Source: Setaria digitata
Lineage: Eukaryota > Nematoda > Chromadorea > Rhabditida > Setariidae
Direction: 5' to 3'
Assembly (NCBI GenBank): GCA_003640385.1
Contig: RCAB01000003.1
Location: 372,001 to 436,000 of the forward strand
DNA: 64,000 bases
Below, one piece after another: positions 51,299-62,400 of this stretch (position 1 is the first letter of the stretch; each line of letters begins with the position of its first letter). A program made the position numbers and the translations under genes. The notes beneath the pieces are model-generated. The model did no database searches. It was not told the DNA's origin and was given only the letters and a program-made list of their open reading frames with translations.

Positions 51299-54200
51299 AT
51301 GGATTGCGAACATCGTGTTATACTGAATGTGGGAGGAATTCGACACGAAACATACACTCATGTACTCAAAAAAATTCCAGCCACAAGGCTGTCTAGGTTT
51401 TGCCTATTCGTCCTTTAGATATATTCAAATGAACTAACAAGATTTAATCATTGAGAAATTCTTAAGTCTAATTCTTAGGTTCATATAAAATGAAACTGAA
51501 CATTATGACTGCTGTCATTTCTGCTAAATTTCTATGTATTTCTCTGTAAAAATGATATTATTTACGAGCTCGTGAAATATATAGTTTTCAGGTTGACGCC
51601 GAATTTGGCAAATTATGATCCTGTGTTGAATGAATATTTTTTTGATCGCCATCCTGGCGTTTTTTCAATGATTTTGAATTATTACCGGACAGGTGAGTAA
51701 TTATTCGAAAGACAAAAATTTAAGAATTACTCTCTAAACTTGTGGTTTTTGTTTTTGAGATTAGTTCGTTGCACATTTGATTAATGCTTTCACTGCTAGG
51801 AAAGTTACATTATCCGACCAATGTTTGCGGTCCTCTTTTCGAGGACGAATTGGAATTCTGGGGTCTAGACGCAAATCAAGTGGAACCTTGTTGCTGGATG
51901 ACTTATACACAACATCGGTAATAATTCCCATCAAATACATAATTGAATTCTGAAATTTTATAATTAAGGAAAAATTTCATTGTAATACTTCGAAATTTTT
52001 GCCACATGTTTTTGCGAATGGAAGATACTATGTTTCGGTGGTAGAATTGAATTTTGCGGCAAATGATATGAATTGAAAAATGAATTTTTTCAAAAAAGAT
52101 ATAAGCTGCTAGCTAGCTGAATAGATAGTTCATATATATATATATATATAAACTCTTTCGATGTTTTTATGGTTTCATAAAAACATCGAAATATTAAAGA
52201 GATACGCAAGAAACGTTGGCCGTCATCGAAGGCTTAGATCTGGATGCAGATCCTCCAACACAGGAAGAAACTGCAAAGAAATTTGGCTGGGAAGATGATT
52301 ATTATTCTGGCAATTTATCAAAATGGCAGCAATTAAAACCACGGATTTGGGCATTGTTTGATGAGCCATGGTCTTCTCAGTACGCTAAGGTAGAATGAAA
52401 TTCTTTATTAAGTTTTGGAAATTTTTGGATTTCGAATAAGCAATGGAAAATGAATAATATGAGTTATTAATCTGGGTACGTTCAAAAAATGGCAGTTTTC
52501 GCTTATGGAAATGGAAGTTTTCCAAGTTTCTATAACTGTTTTTTCGATGAATAACAACAAAGATCAGTTAGAAAGTCAACAATACTAGAAGCTTCGGTAT
52601 CTTTGCTCATTCCCCAAGGATCACATTCATTACTTAGCTGTTTCCTGCATGTCTTAAGTGTCGAATGAAGCTAAGCATGCTGCATATTTGTTGAAAGCTT
52701 GCTTGATTTAGACCGAACTAAGCTAATCAGATGGAAAATAGCTAGATGAACTAGCAGCTCTGAAGTTCCTCTCTCTTAGCCTGTCAGGATTCAGTGCAAG
52801 CAAGCTTTCGACAGCAATGTGCTTATCCTGATGTGTTTAACCTCAGTAGCGCTTTCTAACGGTTTGTTATGCTACCACTTGGATGCTGCTGAAAGGCTTT
52901 CAGATGATTTCATGCTCTTCTGTATTTTTCATTATCGCCAGTATCGTTTCATTTGTTCTCAAGACCCATCCTGCATTCCAAATACCATCCATCACAGGTC
53001 AGCAATTGTTTAAATTCCAATTAAGAATTTGTTCTTCTCGAAAGAATTCCTTGAGACATCAACAGCAATTGCTTTGCTTGATTTCAGTTTTATTCTAATT
53101 CTTTAACAGTAGTCCACACAGTAGTCGAGAATAATTTCAGTCACATATGATGCACAAGTCGGCAGCTATGATTTCCAGTCAATAGCTACCTTTAAGCAGT
53201 GCACCAGTCCTCATCCAGTGTTTTTCTGCATCGATCTCGTATGCAATGTATATTTCAGTGCGGAACTGGTTAGTGCATAGAAGTTACTATTAGTACATTC
53301 CTAGCACGTACTGCTGATGGTATCACCTTGCCGCATTTTTACTGCTCCCTTATCAACGAGATTGTTGTAACATGTGTTTCATCTCCATTCTAATCAATTC
53401 TTTTCTAAATTTATTCGTTTTGAGTTGAATTTATTCCAATATATTTCTATTCTTTTAGATGGTTCGTGTAATATTTGCGCCATCTTTGCAACGATTCATC
53501 AAATCACCCATAACGATTGTCGATCTATTAGCAACAGGATCCTTCTATTTGGATTGGCTAGTGAACAGTTTTATAAATGATCAGCCTAGCTCGAATTCGA
53601 TCGATTTCTTGTCTATATTATGTGTTTTGAGACTATTCAAACTAACTCAACATTTCAGTGGACTTAAAATACTCATACAAACATTTAAGGCAATTTAAAA
53701 ATTTCATACATCGAATTCTGTCGTTGGAGATTAAAGACTTTCTACAAGTTTCCTACACAAACCAATCTAATATTCTTAAAGTTTTATTCTTTGTTTTATT
53801 AAATGACTTTCATGGTCTTTTCCAGAATATGCTTAGGATAAAATAGTTGCTTGTTAAAGGCATTCTTATTGATTTGGGCTACTAGCGGCACTGAGTTTGA
53901 AGAACAAATGATAATCAATTTGACAAACTATTTAAACTACGAACTTACTCTATGTTTGCTAAGCTGAAGCGCAGAAAAAATGTGCTGTAAATTAGTTTTT
54001 AAACATACCTTTCATATCTGGGAAGATTCTGTTCGTTCCCAGACATGCTTCACGAAGTTCACTTCTATGTTCAATTTAGGCATCAGCACAGGAGTTGCTA
54101 TTACTCGTATTTTTCGTGGTACTAGCAATTGTTATATTTGCTGCACTTGTATATTATGCTGAACGAATTGAAAAAAATCCTCAGAACCAATTTACATCGA

Positions 54201-55685
54201 TACCTGCGGGATTATGGTGGTAAGTGGTCCTCGCCATTCTTCCCCTTCACGCATCTCATTAAAATCATATTGAAAGTAATTTTCCTGTCTGAAGGATACA
54301 CCAAATTTTAATTATTAATTCAGGGCAATTGTAACGATGTGCACTATTGGATTTGGTGATATGGTAAGTATTTAAAATTACTAGTTTTGATCGAATGGGT
54401 CTGTGCTTCCTTCCCATATTATGATTTATTTTAAGGCTAGAGCACTGATTCTTTCTCCTTTCCTTTGATTTTATTGCTTTTACACTTGTTTGATCTGTCA
54501 CTAATTTCTTGGTCATTTACCATTTGAAAGAATTGTTTCACTTCTTCCAAATGGTAATATAATGAAGAAATTGCTTCTCATTTAATTACTTAATTTTCAG
54601 GTTCCCAAAACATATTTGGGCATGCTAGTTGGTTCATTATGTGCATTGATGGGTGTATTAACCATCGCATTACCTGTACCGGTTATTGTTGCCAATTTTT
54701 CCAACCTGTATTCTCATTCACAAGTACTTTATTAATTTTTCAAAAAAAAAAAAAAGAAACTGAAGAAATATTTGAAGCACTAAAGTAAACGAAAGATTTG
54801 TTCAATTTGAATACTACAACGGATTTCAAAAAACGGCAGTGTAATAATTGCTGAGTATATATCCTCTCGAGTAACACTAAAAATAAGAAAAGCTCATTGA
54901 GAATAAATTCTCACTCGTCGAGATTCTAATTTAAGCATTGATACATCCCTTTAACAGGCTCGTGCGAAATTGCCAAAGAAGAGGCGACGGGTTTTACAGG
55001 CACACGAGATCAAGACACCACTAAAACTTCCCAAATCAGCTAAAAAATCAACAGAGGAAGTAAACAAGGTCATTACTTAATTTTTTTAATCACACTTTAA
55101 TTCCGTACCATAACTAGCAATGGAAAAAGCGAATGAAATTTCTTGCTGCAACAAGACCTGTACATCCTAATTAATACCCGTTTCATTAGCGCACCAAACG
55201 ATTCCATTTTTCAGAATCACTGACATTCTCGCAGTTCCAAGGTCATTACTTAATTTTTTTAATCACACTTTAATTCCGTACCATAACTAGCAATGGAAAA
55301 AGCGAATGAAATTTCTTGCTGCAACAAGACCTGTACATCCTAATTAATACCCGTTTCATTAGCGCACCAAACGATTCCATTTTTCAGAATCACTGACATT
55401 CTCGCAGTTCCAAGGTCATTACTTAATTTTTTTAATCACACTTTAATTCCGTACCATAACTAGCAATGGAAAAAGCGAATGAAATTTCTTGCTGCAACAA
55501 GACCTGTACATCCTAATTAATACCCGTTTCATTAGCGCACCAAACGATTCCATTTTTCAGAATCACTGACATTCTCGCAGTTCAATATCTATCGTCAAAA
55601 TTCAACTTTGCGGCCTCAATCTCTTGCTCATTCTTCAAGACACTTTTATCCGGAAAACGATTTAAGCTGCCCAGTGATGGATTAA
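51299..55685 (+). CDS. Shaw: Shaw/Kv3-type voltage-gated K+ channel: shared T1 exons plus cassette A
   Basis: Tetrameric voltage-gated K+ channel subunit of the plasma membrane. Shared T1 exons: 51299-51396, 51592-51692, 51800-51917, 52200-52389 ([14 protein letters not shown]; zinc motif H-x5-C-x20-CC in HYPTNVCG...EPCCW). Cassette A: S1 52904-52997, S2 53141-53268, S3-S4 53459-53689, S5 54080-54219, pore 54324-54363, S6 54601-54723, tails 54958-55068 and 55581-55685; predicted 492 residues. S4 reads [12 protein letters not shown], lacking the first Arg of the usual series. The filter is TIGFGD instead of the common TVGYGD. S6 contains LPVPVIV. The tail [16 protein letters not shown] is Shaw-like. 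The intron after S4 needs a GC donor (AAG|GCAATT, 53690), and the last intron is a perfect 3x tandem duplication. If that donor is not used, the subunit would stop just after S4. Compare cassette B downstream. Confidence 0.85.
52156..52191 (+). promoter_or_regulatory. Perfect 16-bp stem-loop next to the 3' splice site of the last shared channel exon
   Basis: TTTCGATGTTTTTATG (52156-52171), loop GTTT (52172-52175), then its exact reverse complement (52176-52191). The acceptor AG of exon 52200-52389 follows 8 bases later, and a TA run (52132-52151) precedes it. In RNA this hairpin would occupy the place of the pyrimidine tract and perhaps the branch site. Confidence 0.75.
55065..55583 (+). repeat. 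3 x 173-bp tandem repeat: a triplicated channel intron
   Basis: Three apparently identical 173-bp units (55065-55237, 55238-55410, 55411-55583). Each consists of CAAG (end of the upstream exon), a 166-bp intron from GTCATT to CTCGCAG, and TTC (start of the downstream exon). The two internal junctions therefore read TTCCAAG, a 7-nt potential microexon flanked by a full acceptor and donor. No base differences were seen between units, pointing to recent origin or an assembly duplication. Confidence 0.9.
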
Positions 55686-57150
55686 TGCATTTTCAGAATT
55701 CATTTCCAATTGTATTCTTCGTTGCTTACACTAATCAGTATACTTTATATTAAGTTTTTTAAGCCAAAGTCAAGAGGATTCTAAAACAGTAAAAACTTCA
55801 CATTGCGAATGTTCCTCCTGCTAAATATTAGTGCTTCTCTGCTTATTTAAATATAGTTTCGTTATTTGTTTGTCCACTGCTTAACGGGATAGATCTGCTT
55901 CAGATGCTATTTTATTAACGTATTCTTCGGTAAGTTTGCTTTTTCTTACTGATTTTTCCTTTAAATTTAATAGTATGGTTTTTTTTTAAACTTGTTAATT
56001 TGTTTTCAATGACATGCAACTTGAACTTATAATTAGACAAAGCTGAGAAATTCAAATCTTGAAGAAAACTGCTTATGCTACATCAGCTGGATTCTAAGGA
56101 TCTTCTAACAAATCTAATTAATTTTGATTAAGAGATTCATAACCAATTTCCATGGCTTTGTTTTATTTACTTGTTGAGAATTTTAATATGCTTCATCACC
56201 CTTTTATTTGCTACAGCTTTTTAGCAGTTTTGCACTCTGCTTATAGTTATTTCCTCTCGAAAGCAATGCATTTGGTATTAGGGAAAATCAGGAATCACGG
56301 TGCCTTGACACCTCATTACCACTGATATCAAATGCATTAACTGCAAAAAATCTATATTTATAATGAAGCTAAATGTATCGGCAAATTTTGATAGCTGAAA
56401 GAAAATAAAAAGAAAAGATAAATTAAGCATTTTCTCATTGGTCAGCCTATCGGTGATCATCTTTGGTGAATCTTAGGACAGCAGTCTAAAACACGACGGC
56501 CTTCAAACAATTCCCACATGTTGCTAATTACTTCTAGAGGTAAAACTTTAATCATCACAGATGTGTCAAGGTGACCTATAAAATAATGCATGCGCTTATC
56601 AGATTCAATTTTCCCTAACTTTTTTAAAATAACATGAGCAATAACAATTGCACCCATGTAGAGACATAACACCGATGCTAACATGAAAATATTTGCACTC
56701 GCTGTAAAGATTCAAAATATTCTGAAAGCTGAACATATCCCCCCACTACTACTTGAACATTGATGAATTTTAGCACTCGATTTATAGGCAAAAAGAAAGC
56801 TTAGTCTAATTAATTTCTTAAGTTTTGTGGTACTGTTATCAGATATTTTGAGCTTTTCAAAAAATATTTGAGTGTATCTCGAAATTACAGACCAATTTAC
56901 AGCAAATTTCGTAAATTGAAACTGTTCGATATTTTTTATTGAATTTATGGGTAAGTTATAAGGAGTACTTAAATGTATTGACCGATAGTGACACGCTTAA
57001 AGAAAAACTACGTGGGACGAGTTCAGTAAACAATGAAATACTGTGAATTTAATTTAGTACAAATGAAGAACTTCAAAAGTACTGATGTAAAGATTAAGAG
57101 TTTGCTGAAGAAATACTGGCAGAGGTTGAAATAAAAGAAGGCATTTACAG
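55686..57150. other. Region between channel cassettes A and B
   Basis: Would be intron for a T1-plus-B transcript. It shows no T1-like sequence (no NVGG or HxxxxxC...CC) on the plus strand, so B has no private T1 here. The minus strand carries one small ORF, listed separately. Confidence 0.55.
56457..56684 (-). CDS. Possible small single-exon membrane protein, antisense between channel cassettes
   Basis: A 75-residue frame from ATG 56684-56682 to TGA at 56459-56457. A good acceptor (TCTTTACAG) sits 18 nt before the ATG, as expected for a leader-spliced message. The N-terminus is one hydrophobic span (MLASVLCLYMGAIVIAHVIL) followed by KKLGKIESDKR, i.e. a signal anchor with positive flank, then a soluble part with GHLDTSVMIKVLPLEVISN and WELFEGRRVLDCC. 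I do not recognise the family. It may equally be an exon of a larger gene or a chance frame. Confidence 0.35.
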   Translation of the reverse strand: MLASVLCLYMGAIVIAHVILKKLGKIESDKRMHYFIGHLDTSVMIKVLPLEVISNMWELFEGRRVLDCCPKIHQR

Positions 57151-59489
57151 GTGATTTCGATAGTGTCTGTATTTTTTGTGATCACATCAATAATTTGTTT
57201 CTGCTTAAAGACACATCCGGATTTGCGTATTCCGGATATTGATGTTGAACTCAGGAATGGCTCTGCACATGCACTGTTTGTGACAAAAACTGCTACGAGG
57301 TAAAATTCTTCCTGAAGCTTCTGAACCAGATCAATTTATGAAATATTGAAATATTTTTAAGAAGTGCCGTGCTGGTAATGCTTTTGATAATAATTCTGAT
57401 AAAGATCTGCAATAGTGCTGCTTAGCTTGTATACAGGTTTAAAAAAATTGATTCTACATCAAGAATGAACTATATAATGAATGATACTATCTTTCCGATT
57501 CAGTAGGAAAATTTATAAGGATAAAAAAGATTATCTTGATTTATCAACAATATCAACGGATAAGTGAAGCGCTTTTATTAGTGAAAAGCATGAAATTAAG
57601 GCTGTGTAAATGACTGACAAGTAAAAAAGTTTTGTATTTGCCTAAATAAATGAACAAATAAAAATGAATGAGTGATTTCAAATTCAGCCAGAAGTATCAA
57701 AATTGAAGGAGTATTTCAGGGCTCACCCAGCATTCTTCTACATCGAACTTGTCAGTAACACGTGGTTCACTATGGAATTATTCATTCGTTTCTTATTTTG
57801 TCCAAAGATGTCCAAATTTGCTCGACAGCCAATAAACATCATCGGTAACTTACACTTTCTGATCCCGTGTATTTCATCAGCTCTTTTTGTTTGCTGTCGC
57901 TTCTGTTCATATCATTCGTGTAAGCAATCCAATTACAATTTGGAGTAACTTCACTATTCATTTAAACTATATAATTTTGCCCCGTCTCAAGCTTTTCAGA
58001 CTTAATAGCAACATTGTCCTTTTACGTCGACTGGGCGTTGGATCGAACAGTAACTGGTGCTAACCGCGATACTGTTGAATTCTTTTCCATTATTCGAATT
58101 TTGCGGCTGTTCAAATTGACCCAACATTCTTCTGGACTCAAAATTCTAATCCAGACATTTAAGGCGTCTGCTCAAGTACATTGAAATTCTTGAAATAATT
58201 TTGGAACTAAATAAAGAATAGTAGAATGAAAGTAATGTCGTGTGATCGATATGACTTTCATTCCAGCGTTTATTCTTAATAAATTCCATTGCTCTTCTTT
58301 GTAATTTATCTTTGAACCACTGAAAATATCACTAAAATTTCATAGTTTGTTTAATCTATTTCAGTCTTATTTTCACTATATTATAGGACTATCTGCACTT
58401 TCATTATATCATTCCAGGAATTGTTACTGTTAGTGTTTTTTGTGTTGCTTGGTATAGTTATATTCGCCGCTTTGGTTTATTATGCTGAACGAGTAGAAAC
58501 AAATCCGGATAATCAGTTTCACTCTATTCCTGTTGGACTGTGGTGTGAGTTTTCTCTGTATCTTTCTAAAACAAGATTGAACTTAATATTATCCATAATC
58601 AAAAATTGATTTATTTATGCCACGCTAAAGTAACTCTAGTCAGAAGTGATCTTTATCAATTCATTTAAAGTGATGTCCAGTTTTAGTCAAACATCATAAT
58701 TTGAAAAGCAACGCTCACTTCCCCTAGAAATAAGTTCTTTCTATGTTTGCAGGGGCAATCATCACAATGTGCACAATTGGCTTCGGAGACATGGCAAATT
58801 TTTAATTCTGTTCACTTTTTTGGTGACGAAGTTCAAGCTAATATTACAAATAACGTTTCTTTCCAACGCTTTAATTGCCATATTATTAAGGAAAACTTTG
58901 TGCTTCAGTCATTTCACTCTGTGGAATTTTGTTCAACAACTTTAACACTCATCTTTCATCTGCTTATGTTTCACCGGTTGCCAAAGTCATTAAATCAAAA
59001 TAATTAAAGCAAAGCAATTAAATCAGTTTCAGGTACCAAAAACATATTTGGGTATGCTCGTCGGTTCGATCTGTGCATTAATGGGGGTACTAACAATTGC
59101 GCTTCCAGTTCCGGTCATTGTCTCCAATTTTGCAATGTTTTACTCACATGCCCAAGCCCGGTAAAGTTTAATTTTTATTCTGCCCTTATTTGGTCGGTCT
59201 ATCATGTCTAAATTCTAGTCCAAGTTCTAGGTCAAAATTGCCAAAAAAACGCCGCCGTATTTTACAACCGCATGAAATCAAGCCAATGGTTGGGAGACTA
59301 GCAACTGTAGCACTTTTCAACAGCTTAGCTAATAAGACTGTATCCCCGATCCACTCGTCACACGTATTGGGAGCCTTATCAGCTACGACACCATTACTGA
59401 TGTGTCCACCGCAGTCGAGCGAAAACACCAAAAGTCATCTATCTGTCGACAACAGAAAGAACACTTTGGATAATAATAAAAGCAGTTAA
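57151..59489 (+). CDS. Shaw: Shaw/Kv3-type K+ channel cassette B: second S1-S6 core without its own T1
   Basis: Seven exons: S1 and linker 57151-57299, S2 57720-57844, S3-S4 58000-58175, S5 58418-58544, pore 58753-58793, S6 59033-59160, tail 59231-59489. The first exon starts in phase 0 with VISIVSVFF after TTTACAG, has no ATG, and fits the phase of the last T1 exon (52389), so T1 plus B would give 503 residues. S4 reads [15 protein letters not shown] with the first Arg kept; the filter is TIGFGD; S6 has LPVPVIV; the tail begins [16 protein letters not shown] and continues Ser/Thr-rich. S5-tail is about 86% identical to A by eye, S1-S4 far less. The pore-S6 intron uses a GC donor (ATG|GCAAAT at 58794). 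Poly(A) signal AATAAA at 59764-59769. Alternative view: a separate truncated gene with an unseen start. Confidence 0.83.
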
Positions 59490-62400
59490 TGCCAAACAGC
59501 CAAGAGATTTCGATTATACTGAAATATGGCTATGAAAAGATTCAGCATCATTTTCATTTCAACTTCATTAAATTTTGCCTTATCGTTTTTCTTAAGCTTA
59601 TCAGTGATACTATTTGAAATAGTCTTCGTGCGTAGAAGTAAAAGTTTGCCTAATGATGTGTGAAGGGAAAGAATTCAGCTATTATCGATAAGAAACGAGA
59701 AAAAAGCTGTCGATTGATTGATTGGTTGATCATTATATTACTTTGTGACGAGGAAAAGTCTGCAATAAAGTTGTTAGCAAATAATGAATATTTTTTCCAT
59801 TTCTGAATTATCTGCTTATTAAAACTTATTGTTATCTTCATCTTAAATGATGAAGGAGCACGTAGCCATAATTATTATTCTCCTTTTTATTTATTTTGCT
59901 GTTAATACTACCATTTTATCATTATCAATCATTATTTGTGAATTAAGATTTCGAAGTGTCAGAATTATAGTGGTTATCGAGATTGCATATCTTAATGCTA
60001 CAAGCAATTACAAATTAAAAAAGTTTAATAAATTCAAATAATGACATGCTGGCCTTTATCCTTGTGATCCGCTATTAGTGAGGATTTCAATCAACTTGAC
60101 GCCCAATTCGTCTACGCTAACATTGTGATTTGAACTGAAATTAAAAAAAGTATCCTGTCTCAGATCCCTTCAACTAAACAGTTCGGGACTAATTGTTATT
60201 GGACAAGAGAGTCGGGAAGGTAGAAAGTATATATATATAAACCGAAATTGAGAAGCCATCTTTTTTGATTCTTTTCAGAAAATTTCCCTTGATTTTCTAG
60301 GAACGTCCAAAATTTATATCAGTGAATCAGTAAAACAATCAATGAGTCATCGTATTATGCAATATATGTGAACAGAATTTACAGTGTGATGCAAATTTAG
60401 AAAATAAATAAAACTTCAGTATGAAAATTAACTAATCATAATTATAGAAGGACTGATGGAAACGAATGCTTAACTCTGATTAGTTCTCCATTACTGAGAG
60501 ATCAGGTCTCAAAAACTTCAGATATTTGTTCATCTCTACTTGAACCAAGTTGTAATATTTAATAGAACTAATTCAATTTGTGTCTTCTCGAGAGGAAACC
60601 AAATCACCACTTACTTTTCGAGCTGAAGACGAAAGGCAGTAATGTGTCTTATGTGAATGTAAGATTTATTTCAACCTTAAATATTACAGATCTGAAAATT
60701 ACAAACAGGAAAGGAACTAAAGATCCAAGACTCGACAGTAGGCAATTTTCTGAAAGCTCTTGTCCCACTATTGATTTAAGGAGAGAATTTATGGCAATAT
60801 GGCATATTTTATTCAAAGAAACTAAAATTAATTTATGGTAAAAATTGTTACACTTCAATAATAGTTAATTGTACCATATCTTATACCTGTGAAACACATT
60901 TCATTAAGTGGAATGTCGTTGTGAAATGACCGCATTTTGAATTTTTTTTCACCATTTTGCGCAGACAATATGAAACGAAATGCATCTATTAACATAAAAA
61001 CAAGGATTTGCGTCCTTGCAATTTCAAATTCTTTATGAAATTTCATGGAATCATTCCTTTTAACTTTTGCTTGTAAAATTATATTTTCATCACCCTAATT
61101 TTATAAATTTTGAAGTTTCAAAATTTGCAATTTTGCAAGCAATATTTGCCTTTTTTATGGTTTCTTCGCATTTCACTTTTATATATAATGTATTTTTTTC
61201 ATGCAAAATATTTGCATTTTTTAAACTTTAGTGAATTGCATAAGTTGAAAGACATCACTTAACTATAGCATTTTGAGAAATGGTGAAGGAAATGTACAAA
61301 TACTACTATATATTCAGTAGTACGACAGTCTGCTTCAAATGAAATCTTTTTTTTAGTATTTCTAAAGACTGCAAAGAAGAAGTAAGGTAGGCTCATTTTT
61401 TTGTGTCAAAATTAGTTTTCTTTTTGCTAACCCAATATAGATATTTTTTTACTCAGTAAAGATTATCAAATATGACTTCTTACAAATCACTCGAATATTT
61501 TCACCAATTTTAAGAATCATCTAGTAAATTGCTATTATTCAATTTTTTCATTTGCCCCACAGAAAGTTCACTCTTCAGAATGTCTAAATAGGCATGATCC
61601 TTTTAATTTAAACATTTTCACACACAAGACTATCGAAGTTTTAATTCTGAACTTCTGAGAAAGTTTCATTTTCTTCTTTGTTAGCTGCAAGTACTTAATA
61701 ATAGTTTTGGATATTTTTCGGTGTAAGCTTGGGCGATAATGAAGCAGGGTAAAAAATTAAGATAGAAAAGCTAAAATGGAGCACAGTTTGCATTTACAGT
61801 CTTCAGCTCAAATCCTGTCGCGCTACTGAAACATGCTAGTGAGACGCCGGTTTTTATTCGATAAGATGAAGATTTCCTCCAAGTAAGAAAGCACCTGAGA
61901 CATTATGAATTCGATGAAAATTTTTTTGCAGTTCCAGTTAAAATTGATAGATTTACATAATTTCAGAATATTTCGGGGAATAAATCCCAGCAATTCCATG
62001 CTATAAACGGAAGAAAAGTATAGAATTTGCCTTAAAGTTTTACTATCGATGAGCCAGGTGCCACCGGACATAATCTAATATTTCTTCAAGGAAGATTATC
62101 ACATCCGATAATGATTTCAAAAATTTGACCAATTCGCATTCATTTGGAATCTTTCCATAGGAAATATTGGGAATGATTTAAACCAACAAATTAGGAAAAG
62201 CATATTACCGTTAAAGTAAATATAAAACAGCAACAGACAAATTAGGATGTCATTGGAGGTATGAATTCCTGTTTCTCTTTTACCTCAATATTCATAATTA
62301 ATGATGGCAAAAACTATGCAGTATGAATGTCAAGTATGAAGACTGCAATACTTTATTTAATTTGGGAATTCAAAAATTGGAAAAACTGAAAACATAAATT

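Noticed and set aside
55066..55080. Channel cassette A ending at the in-frame stop after VNKVIT
   Set aside because: Splicing at AAG|GTCATT (55069) to TTCAATATC at 55581 gives a phase-matched 34-residue tail; stop-by-readthrough is kept only as an unspliced alternative.
59186..59431. Minus-strand frame of 81 codons
   Set aside because: Antisense of the cassette B tail exon, which continues the conserved KLPKKRRR tail.
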